From the NCBI GenBank assembly GCA_907164885.2, contig OU015493.1, positions 120,948,193 through 121,012,192 on the forward strand: 64,000 nt of DNA, written 5' to 3'. Position 1 is the stretch's first letter; every line of letters starts with the position of its first letter. This DNA is from Dolomedes plantarius. Its lineage: Eukaryota; Arthropoda; Arachnida; Araneae; Dolomedidae. Under the pieces are notes generated by a model. The model was not told the DNA's origin, did not search any database, and saw only the letters and a program-made list of their open reading frames with translations. A program made the translations under genes and the position numbers. Shown here one piece after another: positions 1 to 11,227 of the stretch.

Positions 1-101
1 AACGTCACAGAACCCTGAGCTTGTGGCCCTAAGCTGGCGGCCCGGTACCATTTGATCCACGGACCGGTACCGGTCCGCGTCCCGGGGGTTAGGAACCACT
101 G
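1..101. mobile_element. Right end of a hAT-like element, cut by window edge
   Basis: The segment ends at 101 with GGTTAGGAACCACTG. This is the reverse complement of the CAGTGGTTCCYAACC terminus seen on the elements at 21024 and 39569. It is GC-rich compared with its surroundings. Only one end is visible, so the element's length and its target duplication cannot be judged. Assignment to hAT rests on the terminal sequence shared with those two 8-bp-duplication elements. Confidence 0.5.
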
Positions 102-124
102 TTTTAAGGGATGGAATGTGAGTT

Positions 125-690
125 CGCGTCCTACGAATGCGTGCTCTCCAAATACCGTTGTCCGAAGTCGTGACTCGACATAATTGTTCCACCTTGCTTT
201 TGTACTGGTCCTAATCTCTTTCCTAAAAAGGACCGGAAATCTATTAACTAAAGATTTGAGATTAGGATCACGGGTAGCCTGCCAATCTCTCCTTTCTCTG
301 AATTCCTTTCTCTGACCAATTATCTGACTTGCTCAGGAAGCTTGTAGTAGTCGATCGTTGTGTTATATGGCTTGGAAGCTTCAGAATAGGCAGTTAGGAG
401 AGAATCTCTTAACTTGCTGACTGCAGCATCCGCCTCGCTGATAGTGCTAGTAGGCCATCGGACAACAGGAGTAGCAGATAAGTATAGTCTTCCCAGTTGG
501 TCTTAAGTCGGGAAGTTCTATCAGTTACACAGGAAACTACATCAAAGGTGAGCACGACAGGTAAGTGATCAAAAGAGAAGTCGTTAATGACATTAATTTG
601 ATGGGGAGAGGGAAAGTTGCGGGTGATTACAAAATCGATGATCGACGGATTAGGTCCGTGACAAGTGGGTTCGTCGGATGTGATTATCAT
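125..690 (-). pseudogene. Non-LTR retrotransposon endonuclease/linker remnant
   Basis: The minus-strand frame at 690-409 reads like the C-terminal part of an APE-type endonuclease from Jockey-like LINEs. It has a PSIIDFVI strand followed by SFDHLPVVLTF, which corresponds to the conserved S-D-H-x-P segment. Past the stop, other frames down to about 130 still resemble the linker before reverse transcriptase, with RDWQATRDPNLKSLVNR and FRKEIRTSTKARWNNYV. No reverse transcriptase follows; the sequence ends at the hAT-like end at 101. It is broken by at least one frameshift and is not functional. I infer an old 5'- and 3'-truncated LINE copy. Confidence 0.6.
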
Positions 691-732
691 AGATTTTTTT
701 ATGATACAGAACTATCTATAATTATTAGGGGC

Positions 733-1080
733 CTAAGGGACTATTCACATAGAATCCATCAGCATCAGCGTTACTCGCATTGAAATATATTTAACCAATT
801 GCAAACCGCCAAACGATTAGCCAAGAAATTGTTAGGGCCTGTGATTGGTTTAAAATATGTCAATACGAGTAACTCTGACGTTAACGGTTCTATATGAACA
901 GGCCCTTTACATAAGAGTCCGGTAGCGGAAGCGTAAAAGAAAAGATGGCATTGAGACAAATAAACCAATCATAGGCGTTAAAAATTTCGTTGCCAATCGT
1001 TTGGAGGTTTGTCATTGGTTAAAAATATTTTAATACTTTAACGCTTCTGCTACCGGACTCCTATGTGAACGGGCCCTTAG
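733..1080. mobile_element. Inverted-repeat MITE, about 350 bp
   Basis: The two ends are inverted copies over roughly 90 bp. The left end reads CTAAGGGACTATTCACATAG; the right end reads, in reverse complement, CTAAGGGCCCGTTCACATAG. Both then continue into similar AACCAATnnnAAACC and CCAAACGATT segments. An inner copy of the same end motif (GAACAGGCCCTTTACATA) lies near 895-915, so the element appears internally rearranged. There is no coding capacity. The GGGCCC-GTTCACA terminus recalls PIF/Harbinger MITEs, but no clean 3-bp target duplication can be defined, so the superfamily is unassigned. Confidence 0.55.
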
Positions 1081-1134
1081 TCTTGGGACATATTAAAATT
1101 TCACCATGGGTAAATGGCATCATCGCGATGTATA

Positions 1135-2428
1135 CAGACGCTGTTCGCACACGATTTTGGTAAGCGGTAATAAAAAATCGTTTGCTCCAAAAGAAATAAT
1201 TGCAATTGTACTATGTTTTTAAAAGTAAAAATTATCGTTTGCGGCTTGAAAGTTTTGATTTTATTCAAAATGGCGTTTTTAACAAAGCAGTGGTTCGAAG
1301 GCTACATTTATGCTCTTTCCGAAGAGAAATATGTATACTCCGTTATCCAAAAACGATGCGAGAGTCATGGTTTTGTGATATCTAAAGCGTCGATAGGTAA
1401 TATCGTCAACAAGAAAGGAAAAAAAACGTCAAATTGGAGCCTCAAGTGGGACAAAAATTCCAAACAAGTATCCAAGGAAAAAACGGACATCTTCGACTAT
1501 TGCAAAGGTACGTTGTTTAATGTTAAAAGAAAATCCCCCTAGTCAAACGACAGTTGCAAAATCACTAAAATGCTCGGTGTCCACTGTACACAAAATGATA
1601 AACGTTGATTTAAATCTTAAGAAAGCGAAAAAACGCAATGTGCATCGTCTTCTTCCAAATCATATCGCTGAACGCAGGACACTCTGCAGAATTCTATATG
1701 AGAAACACTTATCCAAAGAAAAATGGAAAACAATTGTCACAATAGATGAATCATGGGTGTATTTAAATGATTGCAACAAAAAAAGAGCCATTTATTATCA
1801 TAAAAGGGGAGAAAAAAATTTATGTACATGGTTCAAAGAATCGAAAGAAAGTTTTTCTAAGGGATTCATGATTGTTGCTGGTTTTTCTTATAATGGCAAG
1901 TTAAAAATAAAGAGAGTGGAAAAAAATGTCAAGATTAACTCCAAATACTATCAGGAACATATTTTATCGCCAATTTTTCTGAATGAAATACTATCGCTTT
2001 ACCCACAGTGCCATCAATCTGTGAGACTCCATCAGGACAAAGCTAGCAGTCACACATCAAAATCCACTGTAAATTTCCTAAAAGAAATGGAACAAAAAAC
2101 TGGTATCAAGGACATTCCCTTCACTGATATCCCTACTAAATCTCCCGATGTATTACCTATGGATTTTTGTGCTTTCGGACTTTTAAAATCTGCATTATCC
2201 AAACGTCGTCCCAAAACCCTTACAGGACTCTGGAAAGCTGTTCAGGAGGAATGGGATAGAATACCTCTTCTGACACTTCAAAAGGCATTATTATCCTGGA
2301 AATTGCGGTGTCGAAAGATAGTTCAGAATAAGGGATGTCAAATAGAACATTTAAAACACAAGAATTTTATGTAACTTAGTTTTGTGATTACAATATACAT
2401 CGTCTAAAAAATGTATGAACAGCCTCTG
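1135..2428 (+). mobile_element. DD41D mariner-type transposon, copy 1
   Basis: A full-length element flanked by TA (1133-1134 and 2429-2430). The left end, CAGACGCTGTTCGCACACGA, lacks about 9 bp present in the 33372 copy. The right end is the inverse of CAGAGGCTGTTCATACATTT. It carries a transposase pseudogene on the plus strand. Two further copies lie at 3860-5166 (inverted) and 33372-34679. The family belongs to the IS630-Tc1-mariner superfamily. The acidic spacing resembles the rosa/visitor-like DD41D group, which I infer from the spacing alone. Confidence 0.85.
1270..2374 (+). pseudogene. DD41D mariner-type transposase, one frameshift
   Basis: Translation from ATG 1270 (MAFLTKQWFEGYIYALSEE) gives an N-terminal helix-turn-helix region. 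One extra A in the A-run near 1430 shifts the frame. The correct frame resumes as an open frame from about 1520 to the stop at 2374, 284 residues from MLKENPPSQ. The catalytic block is complete: IDESW, then HQDKASSHTS, then SPDVLPMDF. There are 41 residues between the second Asp and the Asp of PMD. Compared with the 33372 copy, this one keeps the whole catalytic C-terminus but has lost the linkage to its N-terminus. It could not make the full protein without frameshifting. Confidence 0.85.
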
Positions 2429-2499
2429 TATTTGTAAAATCTGAAAATGAGAGCATAAATGTGAATAAGGCAGGTGCACGAAGCAAGTCATATCTCAAC

Positions 2500-2678
2500 C
2501 AGGCCCGCCGTCAAGGTGGGCCAGGGGGGACAAAATCCCCGGGGCCCGGGCTTCCGGGGGGGGGCGGTTAAAATAATATTTGACTAAAAAAATGTATACA
2601 ATGTTCAAATATTAAGTGGAGAGGGGGGTCCGCTGTATTAACTTGCCCCGGGCCCTGGCTCAGTTGACGGCGGCCCTG
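2500..2678. mobile_element. Short hAT-like MITE with 8-bp target duplication
   Basis: A GC-rich 179-bp element. The left terminus is CAGGCCCGCCGTCAAGG; the right terminus in reverse complement is CAGGGCCGCCGTCAACT. It is flanked by ATCTCAAC (2492-2499) and ATCTCAAA (2679-2686), a 7/8 match. The 8-bp duplication and CAGG termini fit non-autonomous hAT elements. It has no coding capacity and contains a long G run. Confidence 0.65.
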
Positions 2679-2686
2679 ATCTCAAA

Positions 2687-3065
2687 TAAGGCAAAAACGA
2701 TGGCAAAATGTTTACTATGAAATGCGTATATTACTACAACTCGTAGAGAAACGCATGCCAGAGCTCCATGTGTGAAACATATGGCATCAGTTTTTTACCC
2801 TTCGTGCCCTTCGGTGACGTACATGAAACTTCCTTAGAAATATATAAACTTTATTTCAAAACATTCGCACGATTTAAAGATTTTTTTCCAAACATATTTA
2901 GCGAAATATCCACCATCAAAATGTTATTTTCAAATTATTGCTAATGCAATTGTACAGATGAATAAAATAGTTGTGGGTTCAATAGAAATAAGAATAACTA
3001 CTAAGTATTTTTCTTTTAACAGAAACAGGAGGCTTTACAAAAATGATCCGTCATGAAACATCATA

Positions 3066-3119
<54 letters not shown>

Positions 3120-3859
3120 AATGTTAGGGGGGGGGGGCATGTGCCCTCCCCAACTTAACTTGAAATAAATTAAAACGTTAATAGAAGTTCAGTTAAAAAC
3201 GGAAAATTGTAGAAAACTTTTAAGAAAGTTGGTATTTTCCCGCTTTTTTAAACTATGAAACTGAAGATTCCGATTATGTCTTTAGCCTTACATAGTTTTT
3301 AACAGTGATATGATCCATAATAAAAATGCGATGCAATATTTTTTTTTCATATTATTTATATTATATTTATTTTTCTTATTGTATAACTTTTGAATCAGAA
3401 TTCAGCATCTCATAGACGAAGGGAAACAGTCGGGGAAAGTGGCTACTGAAGCTTCCTGTAACCTTAGTTTGCTTCTTGCAGAACTGGTTTTTTTCCACTT
3501 TGTGTACGTTCGGAATGTTCCGTTGATTGCGGTTCTGCTTCGTTCCCCCACTATGTAGAGGGAAAGAGGGAGGAGCTGTAACCACATACACAATAGGAGC
3601 AGGTGGGAGAGTGGGCTTAATCTTTCAAAGGAAGCTGAAAAACATCTGTTTTATACATGGAGTCAGTAAACCATTAAAAGGACAAACAGAAGTCATCAAT
3701 TGTAATATGTAAATGTGTTGTTCAAAGATGAAAAGAGCATGAATTTTCCCATTTGTATATGAATTTTAATTAAAGGAGGTAAAAGTTATTAAATAAGAGG
3801 GGTGATTTATCAGACTCGGTTCTACTTAAAAAAACTAAGAATTAATAATCTTCAGTACA
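2687..3859. other. Intergenic stretch, no gene recognised
   Basis: AT-rich DNA containing an (AT)n microsatellite of about 48 bp at 3070-3117 and a G-run at 3127-3138. Short open frames at 3376-3593 and 3527-3712 overlap on opposite strands and have no recognisable domain. I treat them as chance. Confidence 0.5.
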
Positions 3860-5166
3860 CAGAGGCTGTTCACACATTTTTTTAGACGATGTATATTGTA
3901 TTCACAAAACTAAATTACATAAAATTCTTGTGTTTTAAATGTTCTATTTGACATCCCTTAGTCTGAACTATCTTTCGACACCGCAATTTCCAGGATAATA
4001 ATGCCTTTTGAAGTGTCAGAAGAGGAATTCTATCCCATTCCTCCTGAACAGCTTTCCAGAGTCCTGCAACGGTTTTGGGACGACGTTTGGATAATGCAGA
4101 TTTTAATAGACCGAAAGCACAAAAATCCATAGGTGATACATCGGGAGATTTAGTAGGGATATCAGTGAAGGGAATGGCCTTGATACCAATTTTTTTGTTC
4201 CATTTCTTTTAGGAAATTTACAGTGGATTTTGATGTGTGACTGCTAGCTTTGTCCTGATGGAGTCTCACAGATTGATGGCACTGTGGGTAAAGCGGTGGT
4301 ATTTCATTCAGAAAAATTGGCGATAAAATATGTTCCTGATAGTATTTGGAGTTAATCTTGACATTTTTTTCTCACTCTCTTTATTTTTAACTTGTCATTA
4401 TAAGAAAAACCAGCAACAATCATGAATCCCTTAGAAAAACTTTCTTTCGATTCTTTGAAACATGTACTTAAATTTTTTTCTCCCCTTTTATCATAATAAA
4501 TGGCTCTTTTTTTTGTTGCAATCATTTAAATACACCCATGATTCATCTATTGTGACAATTGTTTTCCATTTTTCTTTGGATAAGTGTTTCTCATATAGAA
4601 TTCTGCAGCGTGTCCTGCGTTCAGCGATATGATTTGGAAGAAGACGATGCACATTGCCTTTTTTTCGATTTCTTAAGATTTAAATCAACGTTTATCATTT
4701 TGTGTACAGTGGACACCAAGCATTTTAATGATTTTGCAACTGTCCTTTGACTAGGGGGATTTTCTTTTAACATTAAACAACGTACCTTTGCAATAGTCGA
4801 AGATGTCCGTCTTTTCCTTGGATACTTGTTTGGAATTTTTGCCCACTTGAGGCTCCAATTTGACGTTTTTTTCCCTTTCTTGTTGACGATATTACCTATC
4901 GACGCTTTAGATATCACAAAACCATGACTCTCACATCGTTTTTGGATAACGGAGTATGCATACTTCTCTTCGGAAAGAGCATACATGTAGCCTTCGAACC
5001 ACTGCTTTGTTAAAAACGCCATTTTGAATAAAAACAAAACTTTCAAGCCGTAGACGATAATTTTGACTTTTAAAAACATAGTACAATTGCAATTATTTCT
5101 TTTGCAGCAAACGCTCTTTTATTACCGCTTACCAAAATCGTCTAAAAAATGTGCGAACATCCTCTG
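3860..5166 (-). mobile_element. DD41D mariner-type transposon, copy 2 (inverted)
   Basis: The same family as the element at 1135, in opposite orientation and about 1.4 kb away. Termini are CAGAGGCTGTTCACACATTT at 3860 and the inverse of CAGAGGATGTTCGCACATTT ending at 5166. TA follows the right end (5167-5168). The left flank reads TACA rather than a clean TA, so that boundary is slightly uncertain. Confidence 0.82.
3915..5022 (-). pseudogene. DD41D mariner-type transposase, multiply broken
   Basis: Reading on the minus strand from ATG 5022 (MAFLTKQWFEG) the N-terminal region stays open to about 4621. It then shifts frame, and scattered pieces continue to the C-terminus ending at 3915 (MDFCAFGLLKSALSKRRPKT). 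Catalytic segments remain recognisable at DNA level, but indels in A/T runs (for example near 4187 and 4460) break the frame. It is decayed more than copy 1 in the central part. Confidence 0.78.
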
Positions 5167-5168
5167 TA

Positions 5169-6718
5169 CAAATGATTATGATGCATTTAAAAGAAAATTT
5201 ACAATAAGAAAGCTTGCTTGATAACAAACTTCTCTTTATGCTAATGCTGAATTAAAATATTTCATTTATGTATTTTATATTTGCAACTATTAAGATTGGG
5301 GGAGGGTCAAAGTTTGTTCGAATGGGGCTCAGACCCACCTAGCCCCTCGCTTCACTGCAGAAATAGCCGCATAATTTTATTAAGTTGAGTAAAATGAATA
5401 GTGAAGAAATTATTTTTAAAGAATTTTTAAAGAATTTGTGCATTTATTCGAGGATATAAATCTATAAACAATGGAATGATGATACGCTCCATTCCTAAAG
5501 ATGATAGAATAACCCCTGTATCGCCATGACCAGCAGACATAAATATTCTATATAGAAATAATAATGAAGAGGTAATCAGAATAATTATCCTGTTGTTGCT
5601 AAGAAATTAAATGTAACTAATTATCCTTTTGACTACTGAAGTAATGAAAATAGTATGACTGAATCATATTAACCTAAGGTTTCGCTAATTTATTGTTATA
5701 AGCTTGGTTCATTTTCTTCAAGATCATGATAATTTAACGAATGTAGATAGTGAAAACTGCTAGATTTTTTACACTAAACTAGTCTTTGTGATAGTGAAAA
5801 TTCCCTTTATTTCTTCGACAATTAAATTATCAGAAATTTGTGACCAGAGAATAGAATTTTTTTAAAGGACAGAATAGAATTTCGTAACAGTAATACGTTC
5901 ATAGTAAAACAGAATTTGGATGCTAGGGCTCTGTATGGGTAAAACATAGTGATTGTTTAATAGTTGATTTAGATTTACTTTACTACTAGGTTTCTTTAGA
6001 TCTTTTAGATTGTTTAATAGTTGATTGACATATTAACCTTATTAATATGTCAATTACAGTAGAAATGTTGTCAAAGAATATGATATGAAATTATTTTTCA
6101 AATTATGATAATTGAACAGTATTCTCATGATTCAAAGGTAACTGATGCATACATACATACATACACACATATATATATATATGTGTGTGTGTGTGTGTTT
6201 GTTTAATCGATGACACACCTAAATAAGAAATCAACGCGTTAATGTTTTTGAAACTTAATGACTAATATTGTTCCTAAAATGAATCATAAAATTTATCAGT
6301 TTATCATGTTGCCAACAGGTTATGAAACACAGATTCAGTTTAAAACCGGCTGATTTCTTATCAGTTCATACTTTCATCTGCCACCGCAACGTATTCCTGA
6401 ATGTTGAAAGAACCCAAATCTCCTGAAAGCGAAAGGCCATTCTATTTGCAGTTTATTTACAGACAGCACGGCATCGCCTGTACATGACCTCGAAAGACGA
6501 ACAACAGCGCAGAATCTCTTACCACAGCCAATGCAGTCGCTTTTCGAAGTTGCGTCATGACGTGTGCGCGGGCGTGACGCCGTCCGCAGACAAAAAAGGA
6601 GCTATGACCCTTATTGATCGTCCTCAGTCATCCATGTTCAGAGAACTGAGCTACGTCATAGTTCCGCCATCTACAGTTGAAAATTAAAACTATGCTTGAA
6701 GTCCTTTACGAGATTAAA
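5169..6718. other. Intergenic stretch, no gene recognised
   Basis: AT-rich unique-looking DNA with a compound (CATA)n/(AT)n/(GT)n microsatellite at about 6150-6200. A 67-codon open frame at 6484-6687 lies in a locally GC-richer patch (6370-6690). It has no domain I recognise and no splice-site support, so I do not call it a gene. Confidence 0.5.
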
Positions 6719-6795
6719 TCTTTTTCAAGGCATGATTATCATTAATTAATTAATTTATTTTTTGAAAATAAAAGGTGAGAAATCTAACTAGTGTG

Positions 6796-7264
6796 CAGGG
6801 CCCGATTTAGAAAATTATTGACTATAGGCACAAACTCAGGATGGGGGCCCCCCTAACTTTGATGTGGGCGTAAAATTTCCAAAATTGACACACACAAAAA
6901 AAAAAAAATCATGAATCATTGTGAAAGTACCATTTTACCAAGAATTGGCTATTTGAAGTGTAGAAGCCTAGAACATTACCAAATACCAAAAAGCAATACA
7001 ACATATTAAGTTCATCATTAAAACACCAATACAATGCAACCAGAAAAACTTAATCCCTTATATACACTATAATATACATATGATGAACTTATCAATCAAA
7101 TTTGAAAGGATATATAAAAAAAAATTGCTATTAAAAAAGGTAAAATTTAAAAAAAAATTTAATTGGGAATTTTTTCTTTTAAAATAAAAATCTTTAGGGG
7201 GCCCCCCAATATTCGGGGGCCCCTAGGCCAGGGCCTATTGGGCCTAATGGAAAATCAGGGCCTG
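6796..7264. mobile_element. hAT-like non-autonomous element in unit A
   Basis: Unit B lacks this 469-bp segment, so its borders are exact. It is flanked by a perfect 8-bp duplication CTAGTGTG (6788-6795 and 7265-7272). Termini are CAGGGCCCGATTTA and, in reverse complement, CAGGCCCTGATTTT. The 8-bp duplication and terminal CAGGG fit hAT. It carries C-run/G-run blocks (GGGGGCCCCCC-type) near both ends and no transposase. Confidence 0.82.
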
Positions 7265-8156
7265 CTAGTGTGTGTAAAAAAGAAAAAAGCGTTTCAAGAT
7301 GGCTACCTTTCTTGGTCTTTTTATTCAAAATTGTACGTGTACGTTAAAGTGTAAACGTATTTTTTTTTTATCGTTCAATCTTAAGCTATCTTCTGAAGGT
7401 CAAACTTATGATTCTCTAGAGGGGATTATCATATAACAATAAAATGCATATCTTTTTCCTTAGGCTTACGGATTTTCAATAGAAATTGAAGCTAACAACT
7501 GGTATTAAAAATTTATCTGTTTTACATCTACACTGAACTCAATACGCCACCGAAGTGTGACGTCACAACATAGATGTTGGGTACAAAGAAACATGGCGGC
7601 CGCGTAAGAAAAATATCTTTTAAATCAGGCCTGCACAACACACGGCCCGCGGGCCGCACTCATTTTGTGGCCCACGACGCATTTTGTGAAGACGCAAAAA
7701 TATTATAAATCTAAAAAATATGGTATGTTATTTTTAGATTTATAATATTATTAAAGGAATGTATAAACAATAAATATTAGCGTTTATTTAATTTTTTTAA
7801 AAATCAGTAATTTATTTTTTGTTGGATAAAATATTTTAAGTTTTCCCATCTATCCCATTCTCTCACGGCTGGCCAGCAGCAGCTTTCCATAAAGTAATTT
7901 GATCCTCATCACATTTCAAGTTGTTCAGGCCTATTTTAAACTAATGAATATTATATCTCTAAATGTCCTGAAATCGATAAAGGAGCAATGGTGACCAGAA
8001 TCCAAGATGGCGGACGATGCCGAAAAAACTGAACTTTTCACATTGAATTCTTAATAATAAATCATTTGAATCTTACAAGCAATCAAAGCTGATAAAAAGA
8101 CAGATTTACGATTTATTCAGTGCAGGTCTTTAATGTTAAAATAAAAAATATATATA

Positions 8157-8305
8157 CAGTGGAATCTCGATCGGTCGTTCTCCGAATCATCGTTTTCCCG
8201 TATGTGTCGTTTATTTCACCCAGTCCCGATGATCATATTGCTTTGTTATGTTCCTGCATTTATCGTTCAGTTCAGTCGGTCCCTTGATAGATCGAGATTC
8301 CACTG
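8157..8305. mobile_element. Small pogo/Tigger-type MITE (unit A copy)
   Basis: TA-flanked 149-bp element with termini CAGTGGAATCTCGATCGGTC and the inverse of CAGTGGAATCTCGATCTATC. The CAGT start and TA target fit Tigger/pogo-type MITEs. The same element closes unit B at 9259-9555, where it was split by a later insertion. Confidence 0.7.
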
Positions 8306-8335
8306 TACATATATTTACATTGCAATTCTAATAAC

Positions 8336-9588
8336 TTTTTCAAGGCATGATTATCATTAATTTATTTTTTGAAAATAAAAGGTAACAAATTTTACTAGGG
8401 TGTGTAAAAAAGAAAAAAAGCTTTTGAAGCTGGCCACCTTTCTTGGTATTTTTTTCAAAATTTTACGTGTTCGCTAATGTGTAAACGTAGTTTTTTTTTA
8501 TCGTTTAAACTTAAGCTAACTTCTGAAGGCCAAATTTATGATTCTCTGGAGGGGATTATCACATTACAATGAAATGCATATATTTTCCTTAGGCTTACGG
8601 ATTTTAAATAGAAATTGAAGCTAACAACTGATATTAAAAAATTATCTGTTTTACATCTACATTGAACTCAATACGCCACCGAAGTGTGACGTCACAACAT
8701 AGATGTTGGGTACAAAGAAACATGGCGGCCGTCTAAGAAAAATATCTTTTAAACCAGACCTGCACAACATACGTCCCGCGGGCCGCACTCATTCTGTGGC
8801 CCACGAAGCGTTTTGTGAAGACGCATAAATATTATAAATCTAAAAAATATGGTATATTATTTTTAGATTTATAATATTATGAAAGGAATGTATAAACAAT
8901 GAATATTAATGTTTATTTATTTTTTGTTGGATAAAGTATTTTAAGTTTTCCCATCTATCCCATTCTCTCGCGGCCGGCCAGCAGCAGCTTTCCACAAAGT
9001 AATTTGGTCCTCACCACATTTCGAGTTGTTCAGGCCTATTTTAAACTAATGAATATAATATATCTGCATGTCCTGAAATCGATAAAGGAGCAATGGTGAC
9101 CAGAATCCAAGATGGCGGACGATGTTTTTTAACTTTTCACACTGAATTATTAATAATAATAAATCATTTGAATCTTACAAGCAATCAAAGTTGATAAAAA
9201 GGTAGATTTAAGATTTATTAAGTGCAGGTATTTAATGTTAAAATAAAATATATATATACAGTCAGTGGCGCACCCAGGATATAATCTTGGATGGGGCCGA
9301 GTTGAACCATTGAAAATATTTATAATACAATTTCTATTTCTTTGGGGGGGGGGGGGGAAGGGATGAGAGGACAGGGCCCCTTGGGTGCGTCACTGTATAC
9401 AGTGTAATCTCGATCGACCGTTCACCGAATCATCGTTTTCCCGTATGTGTCGTTTATTTCACCCAGTCCCGATGATCATATTGCTTTGTTATGTTCCCGC
9501 ATTTATTGTTCAGTTCAGTTGGTCCCTTAAAAAACGATAGATCGAGATTCCACTGTACATATATTTACATTGCAATTCTAATACCAGC
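8336..9588. repeat. 1.2-kb direct duplication, unit B (with hAT MITE)
   Basis: The second unit of the duplication starting at 6719, in the same orientation and directly adjoining it. It lacks the 6796-7264 insertion but carries a private 133-bp insertion at 9263-9395. The two units are visibly diverged by substitutions and small indels, so the duplication is not very recent. Confidence 0.8.
9263..9395. mobile_element. hAT-like MITE nested in a pogo-type MITE
   Basis: A 133-bp insertion with termini CAGTGGCGCACCCAGG and, in reverse complement, CAGTGACGCACCCAAG. It is flanked by a perfect 8-bp duplication TATACAGT (9255-9262 and 9396-9403). The uninterrupted pogo-type MITE at 8157-8305 is the empty site. 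Terminal sequence and duplication length both fit hAT. Confidence 0.85.
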
Positions 9589-9828
9589 AAGTTCAACTTT
9601 AGTTACTATCATAAAATAATTTGTGTTTGTGACTAAATAAGCTAATATATTGGCTTAATTTTGTGCTACAGTTGTTTATTTTCATTTTCTCTTTTGAGTT
9701 TTTTTTCAGTGTTTCTGTTTATAATCGTACAAGAATTCCTGTTAGTTTAGTTTAGCATTTAGAGATGTTCTAAGTTTCTAATACACAGTACAATACAGTC
9801 AATGAATGCCTGAATTTTTTAAGATTTC

Positions 9829-11219
9829 TGAACAGATGTGCCAGATGCACAGTGTTGATGTAAATTTGACGCAAAAAATTTTTGCCAAGAAAAACCAGTT
9901 TTTGCAGACCTGTTAGGCTCTACATGCGAAATGTAAACAAAAAGCTTAAATAATCCAGTCAATATTAAAAAAAAAGTGCCCTTACCGTGTAAAAAAGGGA
10001 AAACAATGTTAAAGTTACTAGAAATGTAAAAAATTCATTTTTGACCAAAAGCACAGCAGAAATAAGAAAAATAACCAAACAAAAATATAAAACATTATTC
10101 AACTGAACATAAATTTTAAATTCCTCAAACTTTATTTCTCTGACTATTCCCATGAATTTATTAAATGGGTAACCAATTTCTACACACTGATGGTGAAACA
10201 TATACAGTGCTGAATAAAACAAATTCAACTTGACGATTATGAGTCAGCAAGTTACTATTGACATGCCGCCAACTACTTTCTAGAGTATTAGTATTGCATC
10301 CAGAATCAGGGTTAACAAAATGAATACTATGATTAACAGACAAATGTTTAAATCCTTCTGTTCCTATATCTTTGTATGATTTCCAGCCATCTGAATGTAT
10401 TATAGTTCCTGGCAGAATCGACTCCTTTATACAGTCCATAAGAGTTTCCTTAGTCCTATCAGCTACAGTCACTAAAAACAATTTACCAGACTCCCTTTCC
10501 CCACCTCCAAACAATCAATGCCCCTCAACTAGATGCCCTCGATGATATTTCCTTTTTTTTGAACGTAGATTCGTCAATTTCAACCACCTGATCCTTACCC
10601 TGTATTTTCTCAGAAGTATTACAAATATAATCAAAAATGGTCTCATTAATAAACTGACCCAATCGCACGTATGTGAACTAAGCTGCCATTTCTCACTATG
10701 ACAGATGTCTTTTTCCGATTTAAAATTTCAAAGGTCAAAATAAAAATCTCTATAGTCAGCTTGCTGGAAATAAACCAAGATACAAACCCCAGACTCCACT
10801 GAATACCACACTCTTTCCCATTCAACTTATTTCTACAGATCTATACACATCCATTTAAAACATTATTTTTCTTCTTTAGTTTCCTTTCGGATTCACACTT
10901 TGCACACCTTAAGCCCTATTTTAAAAATCTGGAATCCAACAAAAACTGAAAAAAAAAGGCTTCTATCAGCATATAAAAAACCATTTACAAATGCATGATT
11001 AATAACACCAACAGTATGCTCTCTAGAAAATCGAGACCTAATGCTATCCAAAATACATGGTTGATATCTCTCAACAACATCCTTCACCGACATTCCAGCC
11101 ATAATAAATAATGCAATAAACAAGCAATCAAAACATAATACGAAACAAAATTGCATAGTTATCATGCCAGACAAAAAATCACCAAATTTGGCTGGCGGTG
11201 TGTCTGGCACATCTGTACC
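9829..11219 (-). mobile_element. Merlin-type transposon, decayed
   Basis: Perfect 14-bp inverted termini ACAGATGTGCCAGA lie at 9832-9845 and 11203-11216. They sit inside near-matching 8-bp flanks AAGATTTC (9821-9828) and AAGATTTG (11220-11227). Inside, on the minus strand, is an ISXO2/IS1016-like transposase remnant. That transposase and an 8-9-bp duplication are the hallmarks of the Merlin superfamily. The exact outer border is uncertain by about 3 bp. Confidence 0.75.
10161..11210 (-). pseudogene. Merlin (ISXO2-like DDE) transposase remnant
   Basis: Minus-strand pieces fit an ISXO2-like DDE transposase. An N-terminal piece lies at 11210-10893 (VKDVVERYQPCILDSIRSRF). QVVEIDESTF near 10600-10560 would carry the first catalytic Asp. 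The C-terminal piece at 10514-10161 includes GGGERESGKLFLVTVADRT, then IHSDGWKSYKDIG (second Asp), then VNHSIHFVNPDSGCNTNTLE (third acidic position). The pieces are in different frames with stops between, so it is a pseudogene. It may have driven the related MITE at 57102. Confidence 0.8.
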
Positions 11220-11227
11220 AAGATTTG

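Larger units (their letters stand above)
6719..8335. repeat. 1.2-kb direct duplication, unit A (with hAT insertion)
   Basis: The sequence beginning TTTTTCAAGGCATGATTATC here recurs from about 8336 in the same orientation, and most blocks match with few changes. Shared blocks include GACGTCACAACATAGATGTT, CACGGCCCGCGGGCCGCACTC-like DNA, a short AT-rich hairpin around TTATAAATCTAAAAAATATG, and a terminal small MITE. Unit A is longer because of a 469-bp insertion at 6796-7264. I recognise no coding sequence; the unit is probably itself a composite of old transposons. Confidence 0.8.

Noticed and set aside
6484..6687. 67-codon frame in a GC-richer patch
   Set aside because: No recognisable domain, no splice partners seen, and it contains no signal of codon constraint that I can judge by eye.
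7163..7354. 63-codon frame GPPNIRGPLGQGLLGLMEN-like
   Set aside because: It is translated from the GC-rich end of the hAT-like insertion and runs across its border.
10161..10514. Recent bacterial insertion sequence (IS1595/ISXO2) by horizontal transfer
   Set aside because: The transposase sits in inverted repeats with 8-bp flanks and has decayed in an AT-rich animal context; eukaryotic Merlin explains it.
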